Source of the DNA: Aeromicrobium sp. Root495
Lineage (GTDB): Bacteria; Actinomycetota; Actinomycetes; Propionibacteriales; Nocardioidaceae
Direction of reading: 5' to 3'
Assembly: GCF_001426755.1 (NCBI RefSeq)
Contig: NZ_LMFJ01000002.1
Location: forward strand, 233,498-297,497
DNA length: 64,000 bases
A program made the translations under genes and the position numbers. This document shows, piece after piece, positions 17,312 through 25,564 of this stretch. The number at the start of each line of letters is the position of its first letter. The stretch's first letter is position 1. The notes beneath the pieces are model-generated. The model was not told the DNA's origin and ran no database searches. It saw only the letters and a program-made list of their open reading frames with translations.

Positions 17312-18390
17312 TAGTACCCGGAACAGGATAGCGGGGAGGGGTCGGCCGGGCCGAATCGGCCCTTCGAGAGCGAGCGGGGCGCTCGGGGAGCGAGCAGGGC
17401 GTCGAGCTCGGCGTTGATGGCGATCTTGACGTCCGTGGGGGCGAACGAGAACTCCACCGCGCTACGGGCCAGCTCGACCAGGCCCGGGTCGTCGAGGTCG
17501 AGGAGGTCGCGCGCCACGTCGTACTCGGTGTTGAGGGTGGTGCCGAACATGGGCGGGTCGTCGGAGTTGATGGTGACGGGCACGCCGGCAGCCACGAGCG
17601 TGGGCAGCGGGTGCTCCTCGAGCGAGGGGACCGAGCGGGTGCGGACGTTCGACGTGGGGCACACCTCGAGCGGGATGCGCTCGGCGGCGAGGTGGGCCAT
17701 GAGCTCGGGGTCGTGCACGGCCGCGATGCCGTGCCCGATGCGCTCGGCACCGAGGTGGTGGATGGCGTCCCAGATGGTCTGGGGGCCGGTCGACTCACCC
17801 GCGTGGGGGACGCTGTGGAGGCCCGCGGCCCGCGCGGCGTCGAAGTGCGGCTTGAACTGCGGGCGCGGGACGCCGACCTCGGGGCCGCCGAGACCGAAGC
17901 TCACGAGACCTTCCGGGCGGAGGCGCAGGGCGACGTCGAGCGTCGAGTCGGCCGCGGGCAGTCCGGACTCGCCGGGGATGTCGAAGCACCAGCGCAGCGT
18001 GATGCCGGTGTCGGCCTCGACCCGGCGGCGGGCGTCCTCGACGGCCTCCACGTAGGCCTCGGCGGAGATGCCCACGGCCATGGACGTGTACGGGGTGAGG
18101 GTGAGCTCGGCGTAGCGGACGTTCTGCGCCGCGAGGTCGCGGCCCACGTCGTGCGTGAGGGTCCAGAGGTCCTCGGGGGTGCGGAGCAGGTCGACGACGG
18201 AGAGGTAGACGTCGATGAAGTGGCCGAAGTCGGTGAACTCGAAGAACCGGGCGAGCGCCTCGGGGTCGGCCGGGACGTCGGTGCTTCCCTCGTGCCGCTG
18301 GGCGAGCTTGGTGACGGTCTCCACGGAGGCCGACCCGACGTGGTGGACGTGGAGCTCGGCCTTGGGCAGGTCCTGCGCCGAGAGGCTCAC
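17311..18390 (-). CDS. add: Adenosine deaminase family protein
   Basis: A 359-residue metal-dependent TIM-barrel deaminase, expected to convert adenosine or deoxyadenosine to inosine for purine salvage. It shows the first metal-ligand motif KAELHVHHVGS, PHAGEST (catalytic Glu region), GHGIAAV and TINSDDPPMFG (metal-binding Asp). The HVHHVGSAS variant is the form seen in one actinobacterial Add subgroup, so the substrate might differ. GTG 18390 overlaps the stop of the upstream FHA-like gene (GTGA), with AGGAGG unusually close. The TAG stop touches tRNA-Ser with no spacer. Confidence 0.9.
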   Translation of the reverse strand: MSLSAQDLPKAELHVHHVGSASVETVTKLAQRHEGSTDVPADPEALARFFEFTDFGHFIDVYLSVVDLLRTPEDLWTLTHDVGRDLAAQNVRYAELTLTPYTSMAVGISAEAYVEAVEDARRRVEADTGITLRWCFDIPGESGLPAADSTLDVALRLRPEGLVSFGLGGPEVGVPRPQFKPHFDAARAAGLHSVPHAGESTGPQTIWDAIHHLGAERIGHGIAAVHDPELMAHLAAERIPLEVCPTSNVRTRSVPSLEEHPLPTLVAAGVPVTINSDDPPMFGTTLNTEYDVARDLLDLDDPGLVELARSAVEFSFAPTDVKIAINAELDALLAPRAPRSLSKGRFGPADPSPLSCSGY

Positions 18391-18809
18391 GCCTCCTGCG
18401 ACTCCGCCTGGGAGGCCGAGACCTCGTCGAGCTGCTGCTGGCGCTCCACGACGGAGCCGCGCTCGGCGAAGTCGACCTCGATGGTCACGACGTGCTCGTC
18501 GCCGAGATACATCTCGACGCGGCGGGCGGTGGCCGTGAAGTGTCCGGCCGTTCCCTCGGTGAGCCAGGCGGTGCTGCCGTCGGTGGACACCAGGCCCACG
18601 CGGGCCGCCTCGCCCCGCTGGCCGCGGAAGACCACGGGGCCCGGGCCGCTGTCGCGGATCACGAGCGCTCCTCGGCTCACGCGTCGGTCGTCGACCGAGA
18701 CGTGCGGGGACTCGTCGCCGTCGGGACGGCCGAAGACCCACTTGTCGCCCGTGACGACGACGTCCTCACCGGACGCGCCGGAGGCCAGCTGGTACTTCAC
18801 GATCAACAC
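18387..18809 (-). CDS. FHA-like domain protein
   Basis: A 140-residue cytoplasmic protein whose centre reads like a forkhead-associated domain: WVFGRPDGDESPHVSVDDRRVSRGALVIRDSG, with the GR and S-x-x-R landmarks. FHA domains bind phosphothreonine and would be consistent with the Ser/Thr kinase PknB encoded about 37 kb away (inference). The region after it is acidic and helical. The GTG at 18809 is preceded by TAGGCT at 7 nt and marks a leaderless start. The add gene is coupled to its stop codon. Confidence 0.65.
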   Translation of the reverse strand: MLIVKYQLASGASGEDVVVTGDKWVFGRPDGDESPHVSVDDRRVSRGALVIRDSGPGPVVFRGQRGEAARVGLVSTDGSTAWLTEGTAGHFTATARRVEMYLGDEHVVTIEVDFAERGSVVERQQQLDEVSASQAESQEA

Positions 18810-18816
18810 GTCCGAA

Positions 18817-18822
18817 AGCCTA
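18817..18822 (-). promoter_or_regulatory. -10 element for FHA-like/add operon (leaderless)
   Basis: TAGGCT on the minus strand, 7 nt before the GTG start at 18809. Confidence 0.55.
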
Positions 18823-18900
18823 GCGCGCCCCCACGACGGACCCATCTGCACCGCTTCAGGTCCCCGAGTCCTGCCAGGAGCCGGTGCTGTCCTCCTTCGA

Positions 18901-19479
18901 TCAGCTGTAGCCGACCCACGGCGAATAGACGCCCTTCTGCTCAAAGAAGTCGCCCTCGTCCGGCCACTGCGTGAAGACACCACCGACGTTGTCCCACAGT
19001 CCGGCGCTGACCGTCTTCACATAGACACGGACCCGCTTGGGCTTGTAGAGACAGCCCACCTTCGGGACGAACCTCACGCGGAAGACACCGCCGTCCAGGT
19101 CGAGGTACTCGCGCGTCGACTTGTAGCACGAACCCTCCCAGCGCCACCTTGCGTCGCCGTTGTACTTCGAGAAGCCGCTGTCCCCGGGCAGGCCGCCTGC
19201 CCAGGTGTATTCGGCACCCGCGTGCTTCGTGCTCGTGTCCAGGCTCACCCTGAAGGTTCCGTAGGGATACACGCCCTCAGACGCTTCGGGAATCCGGAAG
19301 TCGACCACGACCCCAGCCTTGTCGTTGCTGACCTTGACCTGACCGATGTCCATAGCACCGTGGGCCGTCTCGCCGGACTTGTCCGACCAGGTGTGACTTG
19401 CGGCTGCGGCCGGGCCACTCAGAGCGACCGAGATGAGGAGAGATGCCAGAACCGGTGGTGAGACGAGCTTGAGGCGCAT
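18901..19479 (-). CDS. Secreted protein of unknown function
   Basis: A 192-residue protein with a clear signal peptide (MRLKLVSPPVLASLLISVAL, cleavage after the GPAAAA region near residue 28). It has a mature domain rich in Trp, Tyr and Gly, two Cys that may form a disulfide, and a C-terminal GVYSPWVGYS. I recognise no family; the pattern suggests a secreted beta-sandwich. Third codon positions are visibly less GC-biased than in neighbouring genes, compatible with recent acquisition. A TAGCCT element 7 nt before the ATG suggests a leaderless transcript. Confidence 0.7.
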   Translation of the reverse strand: MRLKLVSPPVLASLLISVALSGPAAAASHTWSDKSGETAHGAMDIGQVKVSNDKAGVVVDFRIPEASEGVYPYGTFRVSLDTSTKHAGAEYTWAGGLPGDSGFSKYNGDARWRWEGSCYKSTREYLDLDGGVFRVRFVPKVGCLYKPKRVRVYVKTVSAGLWDNVGGVFTQWPDEGDFFEQKGVYSPWVGYS

Positions 19480-19486
19480 GCCGAAG

Positions 19487-19492
19487 AGGCTA
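19487..19492 (-). promoter_or_regulatory. -10 element for secreted protein (leaderless)
   Basis: TAGCCT on the minus strand, 7 nt before the ATG at 19479. Confidence 0.5.
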
Positions 19493-19572
19493 TAGCGATC
19501 ACCGGGCAGGCGTACTCGATTCGACCATTCGACCACCCGTCCGTCCAAGGAGCCTGGAACGGCTGGTCGGGG

Positions 19573-22074
19573 TCAGGCGCCGGGGACGATGGCGGAGATG
19601 ACGGTGCCGTCGGCGCGCTTGGTGCCGATGGGGCTCTTGGGCTCGCCCTTGATGCGCGGGCCCTGGTCCTTGAGGGCGACGGTGACCGGGGAGCCCGGGG
19701 ACACCACGACCTCCTCGCCGCGGACGTCGAACGCCAGGCGCCCTTCGCCGTCCTCGATCGTGAGCTCCAGCTCCGAGGTGCGGACGACGACGCGCACACG
19801 GGTGCCGCGCAGGGTGAGCCGGAAGATCAGCTCCTCCCAGTCGTCGGGGAGGCGCGGGTCGAGGGTCCACTGGCCGCCGCCGAGGTCGCGGAAGCCGCCG
19901 AACCCCGAGGCCAACGCGCTCCACACGCCGCCCGTCGACGCCACGTGCACACCGTCGGAGGTGTTGGAGTGCCGGTCCGCGAGGTCGACGAAGAGCGATG
20001 CGAGGAAGTACCGGTAGGCCAGGTCGTGGTAGCCGACCTCGGCCGCGATGATCGACTGCACGACCGCCGACAGCGTGGAGTCGCCCGTGGTGATCGGGTC
20101 GTAGTACTCGAAGTCGGCGCGCTTCTGCTCGGGCGTGAAGTCCTCGCCCTGCAGGAACAGCGCGAGCACGACGTCGGCCTGCTTGAGCACCTGGAACCGG
20201 TAGATCACGAGCGGGTGGTAGTTCAGGAGCAGCGGCCGCTTGGAGAGCGGGGTGTTGTCGAGGTCCCACATCTCGCGCTCCAGGAAGTGCATGTCCTGGG
20301 GGTGGATGCCGAGGTGGTCGTCGAACGGGATGCTCATCCCCTCCGCGCAGCGGAACCACTCATCGACCTCACCGTCCTCCAGGCCCACACGCTTCACGAG
20401 GAGCGAGTACGCCTCGGGGTCGGCGTGCTGCACGGTGCGGACCGCCTCGGCCGCCCGGCGCAGGTTGAAGCGCGCCATGACGTTCGTGTACAGGTTGTCG
20501 TTCACGACCGTCGTGTACTCGTCGGGGCCGGTCACGCCGTGGATGTGGAACGTGCCGCCCTCCTCGGTGCGCCAGAAGCCGAGGTCGGCCCAGAGCCGGG
20601 CTGTCTCGACGAAGATGTCGACGGCCTCGCGGTTGAGGAAGTCGACGTCGCCGGTGGCCCCCACGTACTGGCTCAGCGCGTAGGAGATGTCGGCGTCGAT
20701 GTGGTACTGCGCGGTGCCGGCCGCGTAGTAGGCCGACGCCTCCTCGCCGTTGATCGTGCGCCACGGGAAGAGCGCGCCCTTCTGCGCCAGCTGGTCGGCG
20801 CGCGTGCGCGCGGCGTCGAGCAGCGAGTGACGGAACCGCAGCGCGTTCCGCGCGAAGTGCGGCGTGGTGTACGTCAGGAACGGCATGACGTAGACCTCGG
20901 TGTCCCAGAAGTAGTGACCCCCGTATCCCGAGCCGGTGACGCCCTTGGCCGGGATGCCCTGGCCCTCGGCGCGCGCCGCCGCCTGCATGAGCGCGAACAG
21001 GTTCCACCGCACGGCCTGCTGGATGGCCCGGTGCCCCGGGATCTCGACGTCGGCGCGCTCCCAGAAGGCGTCGAGCCACTCGCACTGGTCCTCGTACTGC
21101 TTCTCGATGCCCTCGCTCTGCACGCGGTCGAGCGTGCGGCGGCAGCGGTCGAGCAGCTCACGACCGGGGACGCCGCGCGAGGTGTGGTAGGCCACGGTCT
21201 TGGTGAGCGTGATGGTCTGGCCGGGCTGGGCGTCGACGCGGTAGATGATCTTGGCGAGGTCGTCGCTCGTGACGACGCGCTGCGTGAACGAGTTCTCGGT
21301 CTCGAGCGTGTGGTCGGTCATCACGCCGAGCGTCATGCCGCTCTCGGCGCACTTGTAGGCCAGGGCGAGCCTGCCGTCGACCGGCTCGGGGTCGTGCGCC
21401 TGCGGGATGAGCACGCGGCGCGCCAGCTTCTCGGCCTTGCGCGGGTCGGCGGCACCGGCCTTGGGCCGGCCCACGTGGTACTCGTCCTCGCCGTCCTGGC
21501 GGTTGAGCACCTGCGAGGAGATGGCGACCGGCGCGTGCGCGTCGAGCACGGTGACCTCGAACGTCATGACGGCGAGGTGCCGCTGCGCGAACGAGACCAT
21601 GCGGCTGCTGCGGATGCGGACCTGCTTGCCCGAGGGCGTGCGCCACAGGACGGTGCGCGAGAGCACGCCGGTCTTGAAGTCGAGGGTGCGGTCGTACTCG
21701 AGGAGGTCGGCCACGTTGAGCAGCAGCGGCTCGTCGTCGACGTAGAGGCGGATGACCTTGGCGTCGGGCACGTTGACGATGGTCTGGCCGACACGGGCGA
21801 ACCCGAAGGCCTCCTCGGCGTGCTGGATGGGCCAGGTCTCGTGGAAGCCGTTGATGAAGGTGCCGTGCGTGTGGGAGTCGCGGCCCTCCTCGACGTTGCC
21901 GCGCAGGCCCAGGTAGCCGTTGCCGACCGAGAAGAGCGTCTCCGTGGTGCCGAGGTCGTCGGCCTCGTAGCGGACCTCGCTCAGCTTCCACGGGTCGACG
22001 GGGAAGCGCGTGCGGTCCAGGAAGTCGCGCGCCGGCGGTGCGTTGTGCGAGGGGCCGAGGGTGATGTCGTTCAC
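19573..22074 (-). CDS. Glycoside hydrolase family 65 disaccharide phosphorylase
   Basis: An 833-residue GH65 protein that probably splits an alpha-linked disaccharide (maltose, trehalose, kojibiose or nigerose) with phosphate to beta-glucose-1-phosphate and glucose. It has the N-terminal beta domain SVGNGYLGLRGN, the (alpha/alpha)6 barrel with GGHYFWDTEVYVMPF, and the catalytic acid region VTGPDEYTTVVNDN. The substrate is not decidable here. The ATG overlaps the stop of the adjacent HAD gene (ATGA). That partner gene, a beta-phosphoglucomutase type, supports a phosphorolytic rather than hydrolytic reaction. No sugar transporter is nearby. Confidence 0.9.
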   Translation of the reverse strand: MNDITLGPSHNAPPARDFLDRTRFPVDPWKLSEVRYEADDLGTTETLFSVGNGYLGLRGNVEEGRDSHTHGTFINGFHETWPIQHAEEAFGFARVGQTIVNVPDAKVIRLYVDDEPLLLNVADLLEYDRTLDFKTGVLSRTVLWRTPSGKQVRIRSSRMVSFAQRHLAVMTFEVTVLDAHAPVAISSQVLNRQDGEDEYHVGRPKAGAADPRKAEKLARRVLIPQAHDPEPVDGRLALAYKCAESGMTLGVMTDHTLETENSFTQRVVTSDDLAKIIYRVDAQPGQTITLTKTVAYHTSRGVPGRELLDRCRRTLDRVQSEGIEKQYEDQCEWLDAFWERADVEIPGHRAIQQAVRWNLFALMQAAARAEGQGIPAKGVTGSGYGGHYFWDTEVYVMPFLTYTTPHFARNALRFRHSLLDAARTRADQLAQKGALFPWRTINGEEASAYYAAGTAQYHIDADISYALSQYVGATGDVDFLNREAVDIFVETARLWADLGFWRTEEGGTFHIHGVTGPDEYTTVVNDNLYTNVMARFNLRRAAEAVRTVQHADPEAYSLLVKRVGLEDGEVDEWFRCAEGMSIPFDDHLGIHPQDMHFLEREMWDLDNTPLSKRPLLLNYHPLVIYRFQVLKQADVVLALFLQGEDFTPEQKRADFEYYDPITTGDSTLSAVVQSIIAAEVGYHDLAYRYFLASLFVDLADRHSNTSDGVHVASTGGVWSALASGFGGFRDLGGGQWTLDPRLPDDWEELIFRLTLRGTRVRVVVRTSELELTIEDGEGRLAFDVRGEEVVVSPGSPVTVALKDQGPRIKGEPKSPIGTKRADGTVISAIVPGA

Positions 22075-22781
22075 CGCAGCTCCTCGAGGTCGTCGACGAC
22101 GACGTCGGCACCGGCCTCGGTGAGACGGTCTGCGCCGACGCCACGGTTCACGCCGATCACGAGACCGAAGCGACCCGCGTGCCCGGCGGCCACGCCGCTC
22201 ACGGCGTCCTCCAGCACGACGGCACGCGAGATCTCGACGTCGAGCTGCTGGGCCGCGAACAGGAAGGTGTCGGGGGCGGGCTTGCCGGCCAGCTGGCGGG
22301 CACCCGCAACGGCTCCGTCGACGATGACGGGGAAGTAGTCGATCATGCCGGCGGCCTCGAGGACCTTGGGCGCGTTGCGCGAGCTGGAGACCACGGCCAC
22401 CTTGGTGCCACGCTCCACGAGCTCCTTCACGAGGGCGAGCGATCCCGGGTAGGGCTGCACGCCGTCGCGGTCGAGGATCTCCTCGAAGTCGACGTTCTTG
22501 CGGTTGCCGAGGCCCGACACCGTCTCCCCCTCGGGACCGTCGGACGGGTCGCCGTCGGGCAGCTCGATGTCGCGCGAGGCGAGGAAGGAACGCACGCCGT
22601 CGTAGCGCGGCTTGCCGTCGACGTACGTGAAGTAGTCGTCGTCGGTGTACGGCTCGCTGACCCCCCGGGCGGTGAGGAAGTCGTTGAACATCTGGCTCCA
22701 GGCGCGCATGTGCACCTCCGCCGTCGGGGTGATGACACCGTCGAGGTCGAAGAGCGCTGCGTCGTAGTCGTCCCAGTTCAC
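22071..22781 (-). CDS. HAD-superfamily beta-phosphoglucomutase-like protein
   Basis: A 236-residue HAD-IA protein with the nucleophile motif FDLDGVITPTAE (Asp12 and Asp14), the motif-II serine in VVSSSRNA, lysine in KPAPDTFL and the acidic pair in VVLEDAVSGVAAG. Next to a GH65 phosphorylase it most likely converts beta-glucose-1-phosphate to glucose-6-phosphate, feeding glycolysis. The alpha-helical cap domain carries an insertion with the sequence SDGPEGETVSG. GTG 22781 has TAGGCT 6 nt upstream. Simple phosphatase activity remains an alternative. Confidence 0.85.
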   Translation of the reverse strand: MNWDDYDAALFDLDGVITPTAEVHMRAWSQMFNDFLTARGVSEPYTDDDYFTYVDGKPRYDGVRSFLASRDIELPDGDPSDGPEGETVSGLGNRKNVDFEEILDRDGVQPYPGSLALVKELVERGTKVAVVSSSRNAPKVLEAAGMIDYFPVIVDGAVAGARQLAGKPAPDTFLFAAQQLDVEISRAVVLEDAVSGVAAGHAGRFGLVIGVNRGVGADRLTEAGADVVVDDLEELR

Positions 22782-22787
22782 GGCACG

Positions 22788-22793
22788 AGCCTA
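22788..22793 (-). promoter_or_regulatory. -10 element for HAD/GH65 operon (leaderless)
   Basis: TAGGCT on the minus strand, 6 nt before the GTG at 22781. Confidence 0.55.
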
Positions 22794-22856
22794 CGGCGAC
22801 GATGTATCCCGTAGGTGAACGCGGGTGAGATGGACCGTCGAGGCCTTCCCCGCGCC

Positions 22857-22862
22857 TAGGGT
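22857..22862 (+). promoter_or_regulatory. -10 element for arginine deiminase (leaderless)
   Basis: TAGGGT lies 6 nt before the ATG at 22869. The following GAGGG is too close to act as a ribosome site. Confidence 0.55.
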
Positions 22863-22868
22863 GAGGGC

Positions 22869-24065
22869 ATGTCTGGAGCTTCGAGCGAGGTCGGCCGTCT
22901 GCGCACCGTCATGCTGCACCGACCGGGGCCGGAGCTGGCCCGGCTGACGCCGCGCAACAACGACTCGCTGCTGTTCGACGGCATCCCGTGGGTGGGTCGG
23001 GCGCAGGACGAGCACGACGCGTTCGCCGACGCGCTGCGCAGCCACGACGTCGAGGTGCTCTACCTCGTCGGGCTCCTCACCGAGACGCTCGAGTCGCCCG
23101 AGGCGCGGGCCCAGATCATCGAGAGCACCACCGCGGCGCGGCACCTGGGCGATGGCCTGACGCAGTACCTGAGGTCGGCGCTCGCCGACCTCGACCCCGA
23201 CGCCCTCGCCGCCGTGGTCACCGGCGGCCTGCGCAACGACGAGACCAGCTTCCGCAGCATCGTCACGAGCCTCCTGCAGCCCGAGGACTTCCTCATCGAC
23301 CCGCTGCCCAACCTGCTCTTCACGCGCGACTCCTCCGTGTGGCTGCCGGGCTGCGTCGCGGTCACGAGCCTCGCCATGCCGGCCCGCGTGCGCGAGACGC
23401 AGCTGACCGGCCTGATCTACGAGCACCATCCGCGGTTCGCCGGCACCGAGGTGCTGCACGGGCCGCACCTGGAGCACCTCGAGGGCGGCGACGTCCTGCT
23501 GCTCGCCCCCGGCGTCATGGCCGTGGGCGTGGGCGAGCGCACCACCCCCGCCGGCTTCGAGCGGTTCGCCACCCAGGTGCTCTCGCGCGGGCTCGCGCAG
23601 ACCGTCATCGCGGTGCCCATCGCGCAGGAGCGCGCCACCATGCACCTCGACACCATCGTCACGATGGTCGACGTCGACACCGTGGTCATCTACCCCAACA
23701 TGGCCGCAGACCTCCGCGGGATCGGCGTCACGTGGGACGCCGGCTCAGAGCAGCTGGTCATCGGTGAGCAGCAGTCGTTCTTCCGTGCCGCCGCCGACGC
23801 CATGGGCATCGACGAGCTGCACCAGATCGACACCGGCCTCGACCCGGTCACCGCCGAGCGCGAGCAGTGGGACGACGGCAACAACACCCTGGCCATCGAC
23901 GCCCGCCTCGCCGTGGCCTACGAGCGCAACGAGCAGACCAACGCGCGCCTCGCCGAGCACGGCATCGAGGTGGTGGCCATCGCCGGCTCGGAGCTGGGCT
24001 CAGGACGTGGCGGACCCCGGTGCATGAGCTGTCCCGTGCTGCGTGACGAGCCCGCCGCCCCCTGA
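22869..24065 (+). CDS. arcA: Arginine deiminase
   Basis: Hydrolyses arginine to citrulline and ammonia. The 398-residue protein shows the family order: N-terminal GRLRTVMLHRPGPEL, NLLFTRDSS, the LEGGDVLLL motif, MHLDTIVTMVD with the catalytic His, and the C-terminal nucleophile in GGPRCMSCPV (Cys385). The usual arcB (ornithine carbamoyltransferase), arcC (carbamate kinase) and arcD are not next to it, so it may serve acid resistance or nitrogen supply rather than a complete fermentative pathway (inference). Transcription appears leaderless. Confidence 0.95.
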   Translation: MSGASSEVGRLRTVMLHRPGPELARLTPRNNDSLLFDGIPWVGRAQDEHDAFADALRSHDVEVLYLVGLLTETLESPEARAQIIESTTAARHLGDGLTQYLRSALADLDPDALAAVVTGGLRNDETSFRSIVTSLLQPEDFLIDPLPNLLFTRDSSVWLPGCVAVTSLAMPARVRETQLTGLIYEHHPRFAGTEVLHGPHLEHLEGGDVLLLAPGVMAVGVGERTTPAGFERFATQVLSRGLAQTVIAVPIAQERATMHLDTIVTMVDVDTVVIYPNMAADLRGIGVTWDAGSEQLVIGEQQSFFRAAADAMGIDELHQIDTGLDPVTAEREQWDDGNNTLAIDARLAVAYERNEQTNARLAEHGIEVVAIAGSELGSGRGGPRCMSCPVLRDEPAAP

Positions 24066-24083
24066 CCTGCGCGGGTCGCCCTC

Positions 24084-24089
24084 TAGGGT
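24084..24089 (+). promoter_or_regulatory. -10 element for DUF5926 gene (leaderless)
   Basis: TAGGGT lies 7 nt before the ATG at 24097. Confidence 0.55.
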
Positions 24090-24096
24090 GACGGCC

Positions 24097-24933
24097 ATGG
24101 GTAAGAAGTCGCGCCGCAAGGGCCAGGTCAAGGCCGCCAAGATGCCGTACGTCGCACGCACCTTCGAGGGGCTGCCGTCGGAGGGCGACTGGATCGCGCT
24201 GCGCGAGTTCGTGCCGTCGGCCACCGCCGCCACGACCCTCAGCGACGGCACGCCGCTCCGCATCATCTCGCTCCTGCCCGGCACCGGCGCGGGCCTCAAG
24301 CGTCCCGACGGCGAGATCTGGGTCGGTCTGCAGGTCATCCACAACTTCGGCGACATCAGCCGCGACCTCGCCCACGTGGTCGAGCTCGCGCGTGAGCTGG
24401 AGCCCGGCAACCCCGTCGTCATGACCGACCCCGGCGTCGGCCCGCGTCTGCAGGACCTGCTCGACCCCAAGGCCGGCTTCGACGTCACGGTGCACGAGGG
24501 CTTCGACTTCTGGCTCACCGAGACCGACACGTCGGCCGCCGCCCAGGAGGCGCTGCAGATGGCCAACGAGTCCGTGGCCCCCACGGTGCGGGTCGAGGGC
24601 GTCGAGTCCGCGTACCGCACCGACATGGGCACCCACAGCTACCTGCGCTGGGTCATGTCGCAGGACGAGGAGAAGCTGCTCGACGCGTTCTCCCGCCTCC
24701 AGGCCGCCGGCGACGAGCTGCTCGGCGAGGGCACCGAGCTCATCGGCTCCTTCCGAGCCCACGGCCGGCTCGTCCCCGTGTGGGACGTCGAGGTCGACGC
24801 CGACGCGCTCGCCGCACCGGCCAAGGCGTTCGAGAGGCGCCTGGCCGATGCTCTGGCCGTCGACGCCGAACTCACGAGCGAGGAGCGTCGGGCCCGTCGC
24901 GAGCTCTCAAGCCGTCAGGTCACGATCCGCTAG
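24097..24933 (+). CDS. DUF5926 family protein
   Basis: A 278-residue cytoplasmic protein beginning MGKKSRRKGQVKAAK, a basic N-terminal tail followed by VARTFEGLPSEGDWIALREFVP. This matches the actinobacterial DUF5926 family of unknown function. Predicted secondary structure is mixed alpha/beta and no catalytic motif is recognisable. The basic tail may contact nucleic acid or the ribosome (inference only). The ATG at 24097 was preferred to an upstream start because it opens the conserved tail and has a -10 element at 7 nt. It is convergent with a TetR gene, with a palindrome between them. Confidence 0.8.
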   Translation: MGKKSRRKGQVKAAKMPYVARTFEGLPSEGDWIALREFVPSATAATTLSDGTPLRIISLLPGTGAGLKRPDGEIWVGLQVIHNFGDISRDLAHVVELARELEPGNPVVMTDPGVGPRLQDLLDPKAGFDVTVHEGFDFWLTETDTSAAAQEALQMANESVAPTVRVEGVESAYRTDMGTHSYLRWVMSQDEEKLLDAFSRLQAAGDELLGEGTELIGSFRAHGRLVPVWDVEVDADALAAPAKAFERRLADALAVDAELTSEERRARRELSSRQVTIR

Positions 24934-24964
24934 GTCGGCGCCCGGCCCCGCCCACTCCCGTTGC

Positions 24965-24995
24965 CTGAGCTCGTCGAAGACTTCGACGAGCTCAG
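24965..24995. terminator. Bidirectional hairpin with 15-bp arms
   Basis: CTGAGCTCGTCGAAG (24965-24979) and its exact reverse complement (24981-24995) are separated by one base. It lies between the convergent DUF5926 and TetR genes and overlaps the TetR stop codon. The CTGAGCTCGTCGAAG type motif recurs in intergenic hairpins of many GC-rich genomes. Confidence 0.65.
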
Positions 24996-25564
24996 CCGGC
25001 AGCGGAGCGGACCAGCTCGCGCAGCTCGGCGACGACCTGCTCCATCGGCTCGGTCGAGTGCTGGGCCAGACCCAGCACCACGGCGCCCTCGATCGCCGCG
25101 AGCGCCATCGTGGCCATGCCCGGCACACGCGCGGCCGGGACGCCTGACCGCTCGAGCACTCCCTCGAGGATCGAGGTCCAGCTCGCGAAGGCCGCGCCGG
25201 CGATCTCGCGGGCCGACGCGACGTCGGCTCCGCCGAGAGCCGCTGCGACGACAGGACAGCCGGCCTCGAAGCCCGAGCCCTCGATGACGTCGCTCCAGAA
25301 CAGCAGCACGAGCGGCAGGGTCTGCTCCGCGTCGAGCCCCTCGGCGGCCGCGAACGCGGCGGTGTACTCGTCGACCGCCGTCGTCGTGGCCTCCTCGATC
25401 AGCTGGCTCTTGCCGCCCGGGAAGTAGTGGTAGAGCGAGCCGCGCGACGCCCCGGCGTCAGCGATGGAGTCGAGCATCGAGGTGGCGGCCACGCCGTGAC
25501 GACGCATCCGCTCCTTGGCGCTCTGCACGACGCGCGCACGGGTCGCGCTCCCCGCGCGGCTCAC
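24992..25564 (-). CDS. TetR-family regulator
   Basis: A 190-residue TetR protein with an N-terminal helix-turn-helix (ATRARVVQSAKERMRRHG, then ADAGASRGSLYHYFPGGK) and a C-terminal ligand domain containing LPLVLLFWSDV and GCPVVAAALGG. This resembles the LmrA/YxaF-like TetR group with TetR_C domains. The GTG at 25564 overlaps the stop of the oxidoreductase gene (GTGA). It probably controls that operon, whose promoter lies at 26825-26853. Inducer unknown. Confidence 0.9.
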   Translation of the reverse strand: MSRAGSATRARVVQSAKERMRRHGVAATSMLDSIADAGASRGSLYHYFPGGKSQLIEEATTTAVDEYTAAFAAAEGLDAEQTLPLVLLFWSDVIEGSGFEAGCPVVAAALGGADVASAREIAGAAFASWTSILEGVLERSGVPAARVPGMATMALAAIEGAVVLGLAQHSTEPMEQVVAELRELVRSAAG

